DNA of 64,000 nt. Source: Rhodocyclus tenuis (GTDB lineage: Bacteria; Pseudomonadota; Gammaproteobacteria; Burkholderiales; Rhodocyclaceae). The DNA is taken from assembly GCF_014197755.1 (NCBI RefSeq), contig NZ_JACIGE010000014.1, forward strand, positions 50,161-114,160, written 5' to 3'. Within the stretch, counting starts at the first letter, position 1, and each line of letters begins with the position of its first letter. The position numbers and the translations under genes were made by a program. The notes beneath the pieces are model-generated. The model searched no databases and was not told where the DNA came from. It worked only from the letters and a program-made list of their open reading frames with translations. Shown here piece by piece: positions 37,388 to 49,372 of this stretch.

Positions 37388-38137
37388 ATGTGGCACCGTC
37401 CCCAGCTGATGACCGTCGTCGCCGATCTGCTGCTCGTTGCAGCAGGCGCGGCGCTGCTCGTCGCTGCCGCACTGTGGGCGACACGGCTACCGCTCTTTCC
37501 GTTGCGCGAGGCGGTGGTGGTCAGCGAACTGCACGAAGTGCAGCGCAAGGACGTCGAGCGCGCCATGTCCGGGCTGCTGCGCGGCAACTTCTTCAGCATC
37601 AATCTCGACGCGCTGCGCCAGTCGTTGGAGAAGCTGCCCTGGGTGCGACACGCGGAACTGCGTCGGCAGTGGCCGTCGCGGCTGGAAATCGTGATCGAGG
37701 AACATCGCCCGGCAGCGTACTGGGGCGAGGGCGGCGGACAGCTGGTCAACGATTTCGGCGAAGTGTTCACCGCGTCGTATGGCGACGAGCAGGACTTGCC
37801 CGAACTCTCCGGCCCGCCGGGGGCGGCGGCCGAGGCGCTGCGCCGCTATGCCGAGTTTGCCGAGGGGCTGGCGCCGACCGGGCGCCGGCCGGTGGCGGTG
37901 GCGCTGTCGGCGCGTCTCGCCTGGCAGATCAAGCTGGACGACGGCATGCTGATCGAGCTCGGTCGCGAACAGGCAAAGGCGCCGATCGCCATGCGCCTGG
38001 CGCGTTTTGTGGAGAATTACTCGGTGCTGGCGGATGGGCGCCGGTCACGGCCGGTCGCGGTGGATATGCGCTATCCGAACGGCTTTGCGCTGCGTTACGC
38101 GAGCAGTGCGGGGAATGAAGGCAGGGGACGGGAATGA
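37388..38137 (+). CDS. ftsQ: Cell division protein FtsQ
   Basis: 249 residues: short cytoplasmic end, one membrane helix (LLLVAAGAALLVAAALWATR), a POTRA domain (FPLREAVVVSELHEVQRKDVERAMSGLLRGNFFSINLDALRQSLEKLPWVRHAELRRQWPSRLEIVIEEHRP) and the beta domain. It links FtsL/FtsB to the Z ring machinery. Overlaps ftsA by 4 bases. Confidence 0.94.
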   Translation: MWHRPQLMTVVADLLLVAAGAALLVAAALWATRLPLFPLREAVVVSELHEVQRKDVERAMSGLLRGNFFSINLDALRQSLEKLPWVRHAELRRQWPSRLEIVIEEHRPAAYWGEGGGQLVNDFGEVFTASYGDEQDLPELSGPPGAAAEALRRYAEFAEGLAPTGRRPVAVALSARLAWQIKLDDGMLIELGREQAKAPIAMRLARFVENYSVLADGRRSRPVAVDMRYPNGFALRYASSAGNEGRGRE

Positions 38138-39363
38138 GCAGGGATAGCAAGGATCTGATCGTAGGACTCGATATCGGCACGTCGAAAATCGTCGCGCTGG
38201 TTGCCGAGGTCACGCCGGAGGGCAGACTCAACGTCATCGGCATGGGTTCGCAGGAGTCACGCGGGCTGCGCAAGGGCGTCGTCGTCAATATCGAGGAGAC
38301 GGTGGCGACGATCTCGCGCGTCATCCAGGAAGTCGAGCTGATGGCCGACTGCAAGGTGAAGGACGTCTACACCGGAATCGCAGGCAGCCACATCAAGAGC
38401 TTCAACTCGAACGGCATGGTCGCGATCAAGGACAAGGAAGTGTCGCCGATGGACGTCGAGCGCGTCATCGAGACGGCGAAGGCGATGCCGATTCCGGCCG
38501 ATCAGGAGATCCTGCACATCCTGACGCAGGAATTCATCATCGACGACCAGGACGGCATCCGCGAGCCGATCGGCATGAGCGGCTTCCGCCTCGAAGTGAA
38601 GGTGCACATCGTCACCGGCGCCGTTTCGGCGGCGCAGAACATCGTCAAGTGCGTGCGCCGCTGCGGACTGGAGGTGAATGATCTGGTGCTGCAGCCGCTG
38701 GCGTCCTCGTACGCCGTGCTTTCCGAGGACGAAAAGGATCTCGGCATCTGCCTCGTCGATATCGGCGGCGGTACCACCGATCTGGCGGTGTGGACGCAGG
38801 GCGCGATCCGCCACACCTCGGTGATCCCGATCGCCGGCGACCAGATCACCAACGACATCGCCATGGCGCTGCGCACGCCGACGCGCGAAGCCGAGGACAT
38901 CAAGATCAAGTACGGCTGCGCGCTGTCGCAGCTGGCCGATGCCGAGGAGACGCTAGACGTCGCCGGCGTCGACGACCGCCCGTCGCGCAAGCTGTCGCGG
39001 CGCGCGCTGGCCGACGTCATCCAGCCGCGCGTCGAGGAGTTGTTCGAGCTGGTGCAGGCCGAACTGCGCCGCTCGGGTTTCGAGGAAGTGCTGTCTTCCG
39101 GCGTCGTGCTGACCGGCGGTTCGGCGGTGATGCCGGGAATGATCGAACTTGGCGAAGAGGTGTTCCACATGCCGGTGCGCCTCGGCGTGCCGCGCTACAA
39201 GGGGGCGCTTGCCGATGTGGTGCAGAACCCCCGTTTCGCGACGGCCTGTGGCTTGCTGCTCGAAGCTCAGACACAGCGCAAGCGCGGACTGAAGGTGCGG
39301 GAAACAGGCGATTTCAAGCAGGTACTCGGCCGGATGCGGTCGTGGTTCGAGAAAAATTTCTGA
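38134..39363 (+). CDS. ftsA: Cell division protein FtsA
   Basis: 409 residues, actin-like ATPase that tethers FtsZ to the membrane. VGLDIGTSKIVALVAEV (phosphate 1), LVDIGGGTTDLAVW (phosphate 2), and VVLTGGSAVMPGM (adenosine) are present, plus the C-terminal amphipathic helix LGRMRSWFEKNF for membrane binding. Normal length. Confidence 0.97.
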   Translation: MSRDSKDLIVGLDIGTSKIVALVAEVTPEGRLNVIGMGSQESRGLRKGVVVNIEETVATISRVIQEVELMADCKVKDVYTGIAGSHIKSFNSNGMVAIKDKEVSPMDVERVIETAKAMPIPADQEILHILTQEFIIDDQDGIREPIGMSGFRLEVKVHIVTGAVSAAQNIVKCVRRCGLEVNDLVLQPLASSYAVLSEDEKDLGICLVDIGGGTTDLAVWTQGAIRHTSVIPIAGDQITNDIAMALRTPTREAEDIKIKYGCALSQLADAEETLDVAGVDDRPSRKLSRRALADVIQPRVEELFELVQAELRRSGFEEVLSSGVVLTGGSAVMPGMIELGEEVFHMPVRLGVPRYKGALADVVQNPRFATACGLLLEAQTQRKRGLKVRETGDFKQVLGRMRSWFEKNF

Positions 39364-39405
39364 TTCATTTTTTGTAATTTTCCGATTTTTGCAGAGGAGG
39401 CGACA

Positions 39406-40590
39406 ATGTTCGAAATCATCGACAAGGAAGACGCGGCGGCCGACGGCGACGTTGGCACCATCATCAAAGTGGTCGGCGTCGGCGGTGCCGGCGGCAATGC
39501 CGTCGATCACATGATTCGCGAAGGGGTCAACGGCGTCGATTTCGTCGCCGCCAACACCGACGCGCAGGCTTTGAAGCGCAGCAACGCCATGCAGCGCGTG
39601 CAACTCGGGCGCACCGGCCTCGGTGCCGGCGCCAAGCCGGAAGCCGGCCGCACCGCAGCGCTTGAGGAGCGCGAGCGCATCGCCGAATCGATCAAGGGTG
39701 CGCACATGGTGTTCATCACCGCCGGCATGGGCGGCGGTACCGGCACCGGCGCCGCTCCCGTCGTCGCCGAAGTGGCGCGCGAAATGGGTATCCTCACCGT
39801 TGCTGTGGTGACCAAGCCTTTCGGCTTCGAAGGCAAGCGCCTGCGTGTTGCTGAAGCCGGCATCGCCGAGCTGCAGAAGCACGTCGATTCGCTGATCGTC
39901 ATCCTCAACGACAAGCTGATGGAAGTGCTTGGCGACGATGTCAGCATGGAAGAAGCCTTCCGTGCCGCCGACAACGTGCTGCGCAATGCCGTCGGCGGCA
40001 TCGCCGAGATCATCAACTTCCCGGGTCTGGTCAACGTCGACTTCGAGGACGTGCGCACGGTGATGAGCGAGATGGGCATGGCGATGATGGGCTCGGCCGT
40101 CGCTTCCGGCGTTGATCGTGCGCGCATCGCCGCCGAACAGGCGGTTGCTTCGCCGTTGCTCGAAGGCATCAACCTCTCGGGCGCGCGCGGCGTGCTGGTC
40201 AACATCACTGCCACGCGCGGCCTGAAGATGAAGGAAGTGAACGAGGTCATGAAGACCGTTCGCGAATTCGCCGCGGAAGACGCTTGCGTCATCTTCGGCG
40301 CGGTGTACGACGAATCGATGGGCGAGAACATCCGCGTCACCGTCGTCGCCACCGGTCTCGGTCAGGCGCAGGCCAAGCGGCAGACTTTCGAGGTGATCAA
40401 TACGCCGATCCTCAATGCCACGGGTACCGACGGCGCCTTCCTGCAGTCGGCGGCGACGGCGATCGATTACAACCAGCTCGACACGCCGGCGATCATCCGC
40501 AAAGGACGCAGCGCCACCGTCGAGGCGCTGGCCAACAGCGGTGTCGATCGTTACGACATCCCGGCCTTCCTGCGCAAGCAGGCGGACTGA
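39406..40590 (+). CDS. ftsZ: Cell division GTPase FtsZ
   Basis: 394 residues, tubulin homologue forming the Z ring. GVGGAGGNAVDHM, the tubulin signature GMGGGTGTGAAPVVAE, and the conserved C-terminal peptide DIPAFLRKQAD for FtsA/ZipA binding. GAGGAGG lies 8 bases before the ATG in a T-rich 42-base gap after ftsA, the only real break in the tightly coupled dcw chain, which probably raises ftsZ translation. Confidence 0.98.
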   Translation: MFEIIDKEDAAADGDVGTIIKVVGVGGAGGNAVDHMIREGVNGVDFVAANTDAQALKRSNAMQRVQLGRTGLGAGAKPEAGRTAALEERERIAESIKGAHMVFITAGMGGGTGTGAAPVVAEVAREMGILTVAVVTKPFGFEGKRLRVAEAGIAELQKHVDSLIVILNDKLMEVLGDDVSMEEAFRAADNVLRNAVGGIAEIINFPGLVNVDFEDVRTVMSEMGMAMMGSAVASGVDRARIAAEQAVASPLLEGINLSGARGVLVNITATRGLKMKEVNEVMKTVREFAAEDACVIFGAVYDESMGENIRVTVVATGLGQAQAKRQTFEVINTPILNATGTDGAFLQSAATAIDYNQLDTPAIIRKGRSATVEALANSGVDRYDIPAFLRKQAD

Positions 40591-40601
40591 ACGACACGGC
40601 T

Positions 40602-40632
40602 GCCCACACGCCGTCGCCTCCGGCGGGTGGGC
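40602..40632 (+). terminator. GC-rich hairpin after ftsZ
   Basis: GCCCAC-A-CGCCG / CGGCG-G-GTGGGC with a 7-base loop: an 11-pair stem broken by one mismatch. No T-run follows. It may limit read-through from the dcw operon into lpxC, which has its own promoter. Confidence 0.45.
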
Positions 40633-40681
40633 GTTGCCCGTGCACGATTGGCAGGGTCCATAACGGGGCTGTCGCGGTTCG

Positions 40682-40690
40682 TGCTAGAAT
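40682..40690 (+). promoter_or_regulatory. lpxC: Extended -10 promoter of lpxC
   Basis: TGC-TAGAAT followed by CC, 31 bases before the lpxC start. No clear -35, as expected of an extended -10 promoter. The same TGn-TAGAATC form precedes secA and gmhA. Confidence 0.6.
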
Positions 40691-40720
40691 CCGTCGGTTT
40701 TCCCGCATTCTTTCAGGCAC

Positions 40721-41647
40721 ATGCTCAAGCAACGAACGCTCAAATCGCTGATCCGCGCCTGCGGCGTTGGCCTGCATTCCGGCGTCAAGGTCACCATGAC
40801 CCTGCGCCCGGCGGCACCGAATACCGGTATCGTCTTCCGTCGCATCGACCTTGAGCAGCCGGTCGACCTGCCGGCGTCGGCGCTGCTCGTCGGCGATACG
40901 CGCATGTGCTCGTGTCTTGAAGTCGACAGCGCGCAAGGCAAGGTGCGCGTCGGCACCATCGAACACCTGATGTCGGCCTTTGCCGGCCTTGGCATCGACA
41001 ACGCCTGGGTCGATCTCGACGCGCCCGAGGTGCCGATTCTCGACGGCTCGGCGTCGCCCTTCGTCTTCCTCGTCCAGTCGGCGGGAATCGAAGAGCAGCC
41101 GGTGGCGAAGAAGTTCATCCGCGTGCGCGAGCCGATCGAAGTTCGCGACGGTGACAAGTGGGCGCGCTTCGATCCGTACGACGGCTACCGCCTCGCGTTC
41201 TCGATCGTCTTCAACCACCCGGCCATCGACCGCAGCGGCCAGAACGTGACCATCGACTTCGCCGAGAACTCCTACGTCCGCGAAGTGGCGCGTGCGCGCA
41301 CCTTCGGCTTCATGCAGGAAGTCGAGTGGCTGCGCGAGAACGGACTGGCTCAGGGCGGTGGTCTGGAAAACGCCGTCGTGCTCGACGAATACCGCGTTCT
41401 CAACGCCGACGGACTGCGTTACGGCGACGAGTTCGTCAAGCACAAGGTGCTTGACGCGATCGGCGACCTCTATCTGCTCGGTCATCCGCTGCTGGCGTCG
41501 TTCACCGCGCACAAATCGGGACACGCGCTGAACAACATGCTGGCGCGCGCGCTGCTTGCCAATCGTCCGGCGTGGGAGTTTGTCAGCTTCGATGATGCCG
41601 CCGCCGCACCGGCTGGCGTTACCCGCTGGCTGGCCCAGCCGGCCTGA
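40721..41647 (+). CDS. lpxC: UDP-3-O-acyl-N-acetylglucosamine deacetylase LpxC
   Basis: 308 residues, the zinc deacetylase that commits lipid A synthesis. Family motifs: [39 protein letters not shown] (zinc His), [27 protein letters not shown] and [18 protein letters not shown] (second zinc His and Asp). No clear ribosome-binding site before the ATG. Usual position at the end of the dcw cluster. Confidence 0.97.
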   Translation: MLKQRTLKSLIRACGVGLHSGVKVTMTLRPAAPNTGIVFRRIDLEQPVDLPASALLVGDTRMCSCLEVDSAQGKVRVGTIEHLMSAFAGLGIDNAWVDLDAPEVPILDGSASPFVFLVQSAGIEEQPVAKKFIRVREPIEVRDGDKWARFDPYDGYRLAFSIVFNHPAIDRSGQNVTIDFAENSYVREVARARTFGFMQEVEWLRENGLAQGGGLENAVVLDEYRVLNADGLRYGDEFVKHKVLDAIGDLYLLGHPLLASFTAHKSGHALNNMLARALLANRPAWEFVSFDDAAAAPAGVTRWLAQPA

Positions 41648-41656
41648 CGCGCCGAC

Positions 41657-41845
41657 ATGTGGCTGCTGCGTCTGCTGGCAGTCATCACGGCGATCCTCAT
41701 TGCCGGCTCGGCGCTGGCCTGGCTGCTGACGCGTGAGCCGCGCTATCTGTGGCTGACCAAGCGTCTGTTCATCTTTGCATTGCTCGCCGCGCTGATCTTT
41801 CTCGCGCTGCTGGCGCTTGAGCGCATCGCTGTCATTCCGCTGTAG
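41657..41845 (+). CDS. Small two-helix membrane protein, unknown function
   Basis: 62 residues: two hydrophobic helices (LLRLLAVITAILIAGSALAWLL and LFIFALLAALIFLALLALERI) joined by a basic loop TREPRYLWLTKR. I cannot name a family, though similar small proteins occur after lpxC in betaproteobacteria. It starts 9 bases after lpxC and its tail overlaps the end of dciA on the opposite strand by 14 bases. Confidence 0.7.
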   Translation: MWLLRLLAVITAILIAGSALAWLLTREPRYLWLTKRLFIFALLAALIFLALLALERIAVIPL

Positions 41846-42266
41846 CAGCGCGCTCGAGCAGCGTTCCCAGCGCCTCGCGCAGCGGCGATTGCGGCAGTCG
41901 CTCACGCAGTCCGCTGACCGCCTGACGGGCTTCGTCACTCAAGGGTTTTTTCGCGGAAGTCATTGATTGGCGTGGGATTTCAGTGGCTTGCACTTTGACA
42001 TGAACGCCGCTACACTCGAAGCCCCTTAGAGAAAACTCGTTCGCCAGACGCGGCGCCAGCTGGCGCAGTTTGGCGGCGACCGCGCCGTTTGCGGCGTGGA
42101 TAAAGATAATTCCCGTGCGGTAATTGGCCAGGCAACTTGCCTGCGCCAGATGTGTCGGTGACACCTCGGCGAAGATGCGCGCCAGCTTCTGCAGCAGCCT
42201 GGCGTGGGCCAGCAGCTTGCCGGCACCGTCGTCAGCAGCGAGGTAGTTTTCGATCGAGTTGTGCAT
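41832..42266 (-). CDS. dciA: DciA-type DUF721 protein (DnaB helicase loader)
   Basis: 144 residues. The DUF721 core spans residues ~10-90: LLAHARLLQKLARIFAEVSPTHLAQASCLANYRTGIIFIHAANGAVAAKLRQLAPRLANEF. DciA-family members load the replicative helicase in bacteria without DnaC. The ATG at 42266 is taken; a TTG 4 codons upstream is also possible. It is divergent from the M23 peptidase: the two starts are only 23 bases apart, so their promoters must lie in each other's coding sequence. Confidence 0.85.
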   Translation of the reverse strand: MHNSIENYLAADDGAGKLLAHARLLQKLARIFAEVSPTHLAQASCLANYRTGIIFIHAANGAVAAKLRQLAPRLANEFSLRGFECSGVHVKVQATEIPRQSMTSAKKPLSDEARQAVSGLRERLPQSPLREALGTLLERAATAE

Positions 42267-42289
42267 CGGGAACGTCAAGGAGAGTCAAC

Positions 42290-43285
42290 TTGCATATTAT
42301 TCTCGTCTCGGACCGCCTGGCAACCGCCAAGAGCATGGTCCTTACCTCGCGCATGATGGCGCTTGCCGCCGCTTTTTTTGCCGCGCTGCTGTTTTCCGCA
42401 GCGCTGCTGCTGTCCTGGGTCGGCGTGCAGTTCCGCTTGCCGTTTGCCGAGAGTCTGGCGCTGTCGGTGCAGCAGCAGCAGGCGCAGAAGTCGCAGGAGT
42501 TTGTCCGCGACAACGTCAACGTGATGGCGGTCAAGCTCGGTCAGCTGCAGGCACAGCTGCTGCGTCTCGACTCGCTGGGCGAGCGTATTTCGGCGCTCTC
42601 AGGTGTCGATGCGCCGGCGCGCCTGGAGCCCGGCAAGATGCCGCCGCCAGCCGCCGGAAAAGCGCCGCCCGGGCAGGGCGGGCCGCTGATCCTGCCGGCA
42701 TCGCCGGCGCCGCTGTCGGCGGAGCAGCTGCAGCAGGAGGTTGACCGTCTGGCGCAACTCGTTGATCAGCGCAGCGACAGTCTGGCGGCGCTTGAGTCGC
42801 AACTGATGGACAAGCGCGTCAAGTCGATCATGCTGCCGACCATCCTGCCGATTCAGAGCAACACGATCGGTTCCGGCTTCGGCTGGCGAACCGACCCGAT
42901 CGCCGGTGTGCAGGCGATGCACGAAGGGATCGACTTCATCGCCGAGACGGGTACGCGGGTCATCGCCGCCGCCGGTGGTGTCGTTCTTTCCGCCGAGTTC
43001 CATCCGCAATACGGCAATCTGATCGAGATCGATCACGGCAACGGCTTTTCCAGCCGGTACGCGCATCTGTCGCGTGCGCTGGTGCGCTCGGGGCAGGTGA
43101 TCAAGCGAGGCCAGGAGATTGCCGCCAGTGGCAATACCGGCCGCTCGACCGGGCCGCATCTGCATTTCGAGGTTCGCTACAAGGGAGTGCCGCAGAATCC
43201 GGTGCGTTTCCTGCGTCAGGATCTGCTGATGGCGCAGACGCAAACCGCCGCGGGCAATTCCGCCAAGGCCGGCGCTCCGCGCTAG
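42290..43285 (+). CDS. M23-family peptidoglycan endopeptidase-like protein, TTG start
   Basis: 331 residues from TTG 42290, chosen because AAGGAG lies 7 bases upstream and the product then begins with a short cytoplasmic tail and one membrane helix (~20-45). A coiled-coil stretch with a Pro-rich linker precedes the LytM domain (~205-310): GSGFGWRTDPIAGVQAMHEGIDF, then GNTGRSTGPHLHFEVRYKG. The zinc motifs HxxxD and HxH are complete, so it may be an active DD-endopeptidase. Between lpxC and secA this gene is common in betaproteobacteria. Confidence 0.88.
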   Translation: MHIILVSDRLATAKSMVLTSRMMALAAAFFAALLFSAALLLSWVGVQFRLPFAESLALSVQQQQAQKSQEFVRDNVNVMAVKLGQLQAQLLRLDSLGERISALSGVDAPARLEPGKMPPPAAGKAPPGQGGPLILPASPAPLSAEQLQQEVDRLAQLVDQRSDSLAALESQLMDKRVKSIMLPTILPIQSNTIGSGFGWRTDPIAGVQAMHEGIDFIAETGTRVIAAAGGVVLSAEFHPQYGNLIEIDHGNGFSSRYAHLSRALVRSGQVIKRGQEIAASGNTGRSTGPHLHFEVRYKGVPQNPVRFLRQDLLMAQTQTAAGNSAKAGAPR

Positions 43286-43332
43286 TCGCGTGGCGCCGCC
43301 TCGCGTCGTGCCGATTTGGCATGGCGCCTGCG

Positions 43333-43341
43333 TGATAGAAT
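43333..43341 (+). promoter_or_regulatory. secA: Extended -10 promoter of secA
   Basis: TGA-TAGAAT followed by CC, 32 bases before secA. TTGGCA at 43316-43321 is present but only 14 bases away, so the extended -10 is the main signal. Confidence 0.55.
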
Positions 43342-43372
43342 CCTTCCCTTTCGGCGACCCTCAGTCCACACA

Positions 43373-46108
<2,736 letters not shown>

Positions 46109-46183
46109 GATCGAACGTCGCCCGGATGCGCTGACGCGGGTGTTCGTGCCCGCGGCTGCGTGCCGCGGGCGCAAGGAACGACT

Positions 46184-47422
46184 ATGCCCGTCAACTACGC
46201 AACGCCCGCTCCCGAACAACTGCACGCCGTCGCCGGGGTGCGTCTCGGCATCGCCGAGGCCGGCATCCGCAAGCCCGGTCGCCGCGACCTGACCGTGATC
46301 GCGCTCGATCCCGGTTGCCGTGTCGCCGGTGTGTTCACGCAGAACCGATTCTGTGCTGCGCCGGTGCAACTGTGCCGCCGCCATCTTGAAATCGGTGGCG
46401 AAATGCGTGCGCTGGTGATCAATACCGGCGTCGCCAACGCCGGTACCGGCGAGCCCGGCATCCAGGCGGCGTGGCAGACCTGTACGGCGGTCGCGCGTCT
46501 GCTCGGTATCGAGGAACGTCAGGTGCTACCGTTCTCGACCGGCGTCATTCTCGAGCCGCTGCCGGTCGAGCGCCTCGTTGCCGGTCTGCCGGCCTGTGTC
46601 GCCGATCTGTCCGCCGACCGCTGGCACGCTGCCGCGCACGCGATCATGACCACCGACACGGTGGCGAAGGCCGCTTCCCGGCGAGTCGAGATTGCCGGCA
46701 AGACGGTGACGATCACCGGCATCAGCAAGGGCGCCGGCATGATCAAGCCGAACATGGCGACCATGCTCGGCTTTATTGCCACCGACGCCGGCATCGCGCA
46801 GCCGCTGCTGCGCCGGCTGGTGCGCGAGGCCGCCGACGAATCGTTCAACTGCATCACCGTCGACGGCGACACCTCGACCAACGACTCCTTCGTGCTGATT
46901 GCCAGCGGCCAGTCCGGTGCCGAATTCGACTCGGCCGACACGCCCGGCTACGCGCAACTGCGCGCGGCGGTGATCGGCGTCGCCGTCGAACTGGCGCAGG
47001 CGATCATTCGCGACGGCGAGGGTGCCACCAAGTTCATCAGCGTCGTCGTCGAAAACGGTCGCGAGCGCGAGGAATGTCGGCGCGTCGGCTACGCTATCGG
47101 CCACTCGCCGCTGGTGAAGACCGCTTTCTTCGCCTCCGACCCCAACCTCGGCCGCATTCTCGCGGCGATCGGCTACGCCGGTATCGACGATCTCGACGTT
47201 GCCGGCATTCGTGTCTGGCTCGAAGCCGGCGCCGACAAGGTGCTCGTCGCCGAGAATGGCGGCCGTGCCTCGAGTTACGTCGAGGAGGACGGCGCGCGCG
47301 TCATGCAGCAGGCGGAAATCATCGTGCGCGTCGATCTTGGCCGCGGTGCCGCGCAGGCGCGCGTTTACACCTGCGATTTTTCCTACGATTACGTGAAGAT
47401 CAACGCCGACTACCGCTCCTAG
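46184..47422 (+). CDS. argJ: Bifunctional ornithine acetyltransferase/N-acetylglutamate synthase ArgJ
   Basis: 412 residues. [21 protein letters not shown] contains T193, the nucleophile at which the precursor splits into alpha and beta chains. [10 protein letters not shown] and [23 protein letters not shown] are family motifs. It recycles acetyl groups in arginine synthesis; argC of the same pathway is at 58166. AAGGA lies 7 bases before the ATG. A strong bidirectional terminator follows. Confidence 0.97.
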   Translation: MPVNYATPAPEQLHAVAGVRLGIAEAGIRKPGRRDLTVIALDPGCRVAGVFTQNRFCAAPVQLCRRHLEIGGEMRALVINTGVANAGTGEPGIQAAWQTCTAVARLLGIEERQVLPFSTGVILEPLPVERLVAGLPACVADLSADRWHAAAHAIMTTDTVAKAASRRVEIAGKTVTITGISKGAGMIKPNMATMLGFIATDAGIAQPLLRRLVREAADESFNCITVDGDTSTNDSFVLIASGQSGAEFDSADTPGYAQLRAAVIGVAVELAQAIIRDGEGATKFISVVVENGREREECRRVGYAIGHSPLVKTAFFASDPNLGRILAAIGYAGIDDLDVAGIRVWLEAGADKVLVAENGGRASSYVEEDGARVMQQAEIIVRVDLGRGAAQARVYTCDFSYDYVKINADYRS

Positions 47423-47464
47423 CCGGTCGCCGAATCAGCGCGCCACGGCGCTGCCTGTACGAAG

Positions 47465-47501
47465 AAAAAGCCCCGCCAAGCAGGACCTTGCGGGGCTTTT
47501 T
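47465..47501. terminator. Bidirectional terminator between argJ and the methyltransferase
   Basis: AAAAAGCCCCGC / GCGGGGCTTTTT with a 13-base loop. It has A-tracts before and T-tracts after the stem, so it works for both converging genes. Confidence 0.92.
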
Positions 47502-47519
47502 GTCGCGGCGGGGATGCGG

Positions 47520-48116
47520 TCAGTGCGTGCGGCGCAGGCGGATCAGGCGGAACCAGCCGCCGGCCAGCGCCGGCTCGTCGGCCTCGAGTACGAGTCGCGG
47601 CGCCTGCACCAGCGTCTCTTCGAAAACCACGTCAAGGCGCGTCGCCACGCGGCGCAACAGTGGATTGATCAGGCGGCGCAGCGGCGCGCGCTGTCCCGGA
47701 CGCAGGAACTTGTCGAAAATCAGTACGCTGCCGCCGGGAGCGACGACGCGTGCGGCCTCGCGCAGGCAGGCGGCCGGGTCGGGAACGACGGCGAGGATCA
47801 GGTGCAGTACCGCATGATCGAAGCTCGCGTCGGCGAAAGGCAGCCGCTGCACGTCGCCCTGAACGGCGCGGAACTCCAGTCCGCCGGCGCGCCGGCAGGC
47901 GCGCGCGAGCATGGCGGAGGTCAGGTCAACGCCAACGTAATGATGCTGCCGTGGCAAATGTGGCAGGTCGAGTCCGGTACCGACACCGTTGATCAGCACG
48001 CGCGCCGGAGCTTCCGGTAGCGCCGACAGGCTGCGCTGCCGCGTCGCGTTCATGCCGTCGCCGAGCGCTGCGTCGTAGAACGGCGCGATCAGCGCGTAGC
48101 TGTGCTTGAGGCTCAA
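47520..48116 (-). CDS. Class I SAM-dependent methyltransferase
   Basis: 198 residues. YALIAPFYDAALGDGM at the start, SAM-loop-like VLINGVGTGLDLPHLP, YVGVDLTSAMLARA, DVQRLPFADASFDHAVLHLILAVVPD and VVAPGGSVLIFDKFLRPG: the UbiE/phospholipid-methyltransferase type. The first loop reads NGVGTGLDL instead of E-x-GxGxG, as in PmtA-like members that start with a YD..A motif. The substrate is unknown. Its start overlaps the apaG stop (ATGA), so the two are coupled. Confidence 0.86.
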   Translation of the reverse strand: MSLKHSYALIAPFYDAALGDGMNATRQRSLSALPEAPARVLINGVGTGLDLPHLPRQHHYVGVDLTSAMLARACRRAGGLEFRAVQGDVQRLPFADASFDHAVLHLILAVVPDPAACLREAARVVAPGGSVLIFDKFLRPGQRAPLRRLINPLLRRVATRLDVVFEETLVQAPRLVLEADEPALAGGWFRLIRLRRTH

Positions 48117-48496
48117 TGCAGAACCCTTGGTGCGGCGAGTGTGAATTCGTTGATGCTGGCGGCGAAGCTGGTGCCGTCTTCGGCGACCATCTGGTAAGTG
48201 CCGCGCATGGTGCCGACGGCCGTCGCCAGCTGGCAGCCGCTGGTGTACTCGAACTTCTCGCCCGGCCGCAGCAGCGGTTGTACGCCGACGACGCCCAAGC
48301 CGCGCACTTCCTGCGTGTCACCGGCGGCGTCGCAGATGATCCAGTGCCGCGAAATCAGTTGCGCGGTGACCGTACCGACATTCTCGATGGTGATGGTGTA
48401 GGCGAAGACGTAACGGTCCTGCTCGGGAGCTGACTGGGCGCCGACGTACTGGGGATTTGCACTGACGGCCATCTCGTACTTTTTGCTTTCGGCCAT
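48113..48496 (-). CDS. apaG: ApaG protein
   Basis: 127 residues, single fibronectin-like ApaG domain: YVFAYTITIENVGTVTAQLISRHWIICDAAGDTQEVRGLGVVGVQPLLRPGEKFEYTSGCQLATAVGTMRGTYQMV. Known from its link to diadenosine tetraphosphate and cobalt resistance phenotypes; the biochemical role is unclear. The ATG at 48496 has GGAAGA upstream. Confidence 0.95.
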   Translation of the reverse strand: MAESKKYEMAVSANPQYVGAQSAPEQDRYVFAYTITIENVGTVTAQLISRHWIICDAAGDTQEVRGLGVVGVQPLLRPGEKFEYTSGCQLATAVGTMRGTYQMVAEDGTSFAASINEFTLAAPRVLH

Positions 48497-48650
48497 GAAT
48501 TCTTCCGTGATGATGATCGGGTGGGGCGACTGGCGAGCGGCATTGCACACCAAAGCCATTCTTCTGACAAGGGAAGGCGCCCGCGGTTCTGCCGGCGCGT
48601 CAGGCCTGTCGGCAGGGCGTCCGCCAATCGCCGCAGGCCGCTCCTTCGCG

Positions 48651-48656
48651 TAAGAT
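48651..48656 (+). promoter_or_regulatory. rpe: Possible -10 of the rpe promoter
   Basis: TAAGAT 29 bases before the rpe start. argC has the same hexamer at a similar distance. No good -35. Confidence 0.35.
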
Positions 48657-48684
48657 GCGTTTTTTTCCGTTTTCGGGGGCCGTC

Positions 48685-49365
48685 ATGTACGTCATTGCGC
48701 CGAGCATCCTTTCCGCCAACTTCGCCCGCCTCGGCGAAGAGGTCGTCAATGTTGTCGCCGCCGGTGCCGACTGGATCCACTTCGACGTCATGGACAACCA
48801 TTACGTCCCCAATCTGACCATCGGCCCGCTGGTGTGCGAGGCAATCCGTCCGCTCACCAAGGCGCCGATCGACGTGCATCTGATGGTCAAGCCGGTCGAC
48901 CGCATCATTCCCGATTTCGCGCGCGCTGGTGCCAACATCATCACCTTCCACCCGGAAGGTTCGGAGCATGTCGATCGCACGCTGTCGCTGATCCGCGAGC
49001 AGGGCTGTCAGGCCGGGCTCGTCTTCAACCCGGCGACACCGCTCAACTACCTCGACCATGTCATGGACAAGCTCGATGTCGTCCTGCTGATGAGCGTGAA
49101 CCCCGGTTTCGGCGGGCAGAAGTTCATTCCTGCGACGCTGCCGAAGCTCGCCGCGGCGCGCGCGCGTCTCGACGCTTACGAGCGTGAAAGCGGTCGCCAC
49201 ATCCGTCTCGAGATCGACGGCGGCGTCAAGATCGACAACATCGCCGAGATCGCCCGCGCCGGCGCCGATTCCTTCGTTGCCGGTTCGGCGATTTACGGAA
49301 CGGCCGATTACAAGGCGACCATCGATGCCATGCGCGCCGAGCTTGCCGGCGTTGCCGCCGCCTGA
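48685..49365 (+). CDS. rpe: Ribulose-phosphate 3-epimerase
   Basis: 226 residues, TIM barrel. [17 protein letters not shown] at the start, [19 protein letters not shown] (metal His/Asp), [16 protein letters not shown] segment, [14 protein letters not shown] and [11 protein letters not shown]. Interconverts ribulose and xylulose 5-phosphate. The ATG at 48685 fits the family start and follows GGGGG; an ATG 10 codons upstream is less likely. gph follows after 7 bases. Confidence 0.97.
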   Translation: MYVIAPSILSANFARLGEEVVNVVAAGADWIHFDVMDNHYVPNLTIGPLVCEAIRPLTKAPIDVHLMVKPVDRIIPDFARAGANIITFHPEGSEHVDRTLSLIREQGCQAGLVFNPATPLNYLDHVMDKLDVVLLMSVNPGFGGQKFIPATLPKLAAARARLDAYERESGRHIRLEIDGGVKIDNIAEIARAGADSFVAGSAIYGTADYKATIDAMRAELAGVAAA

Positions 49366-49372
49366 GCTGCCG

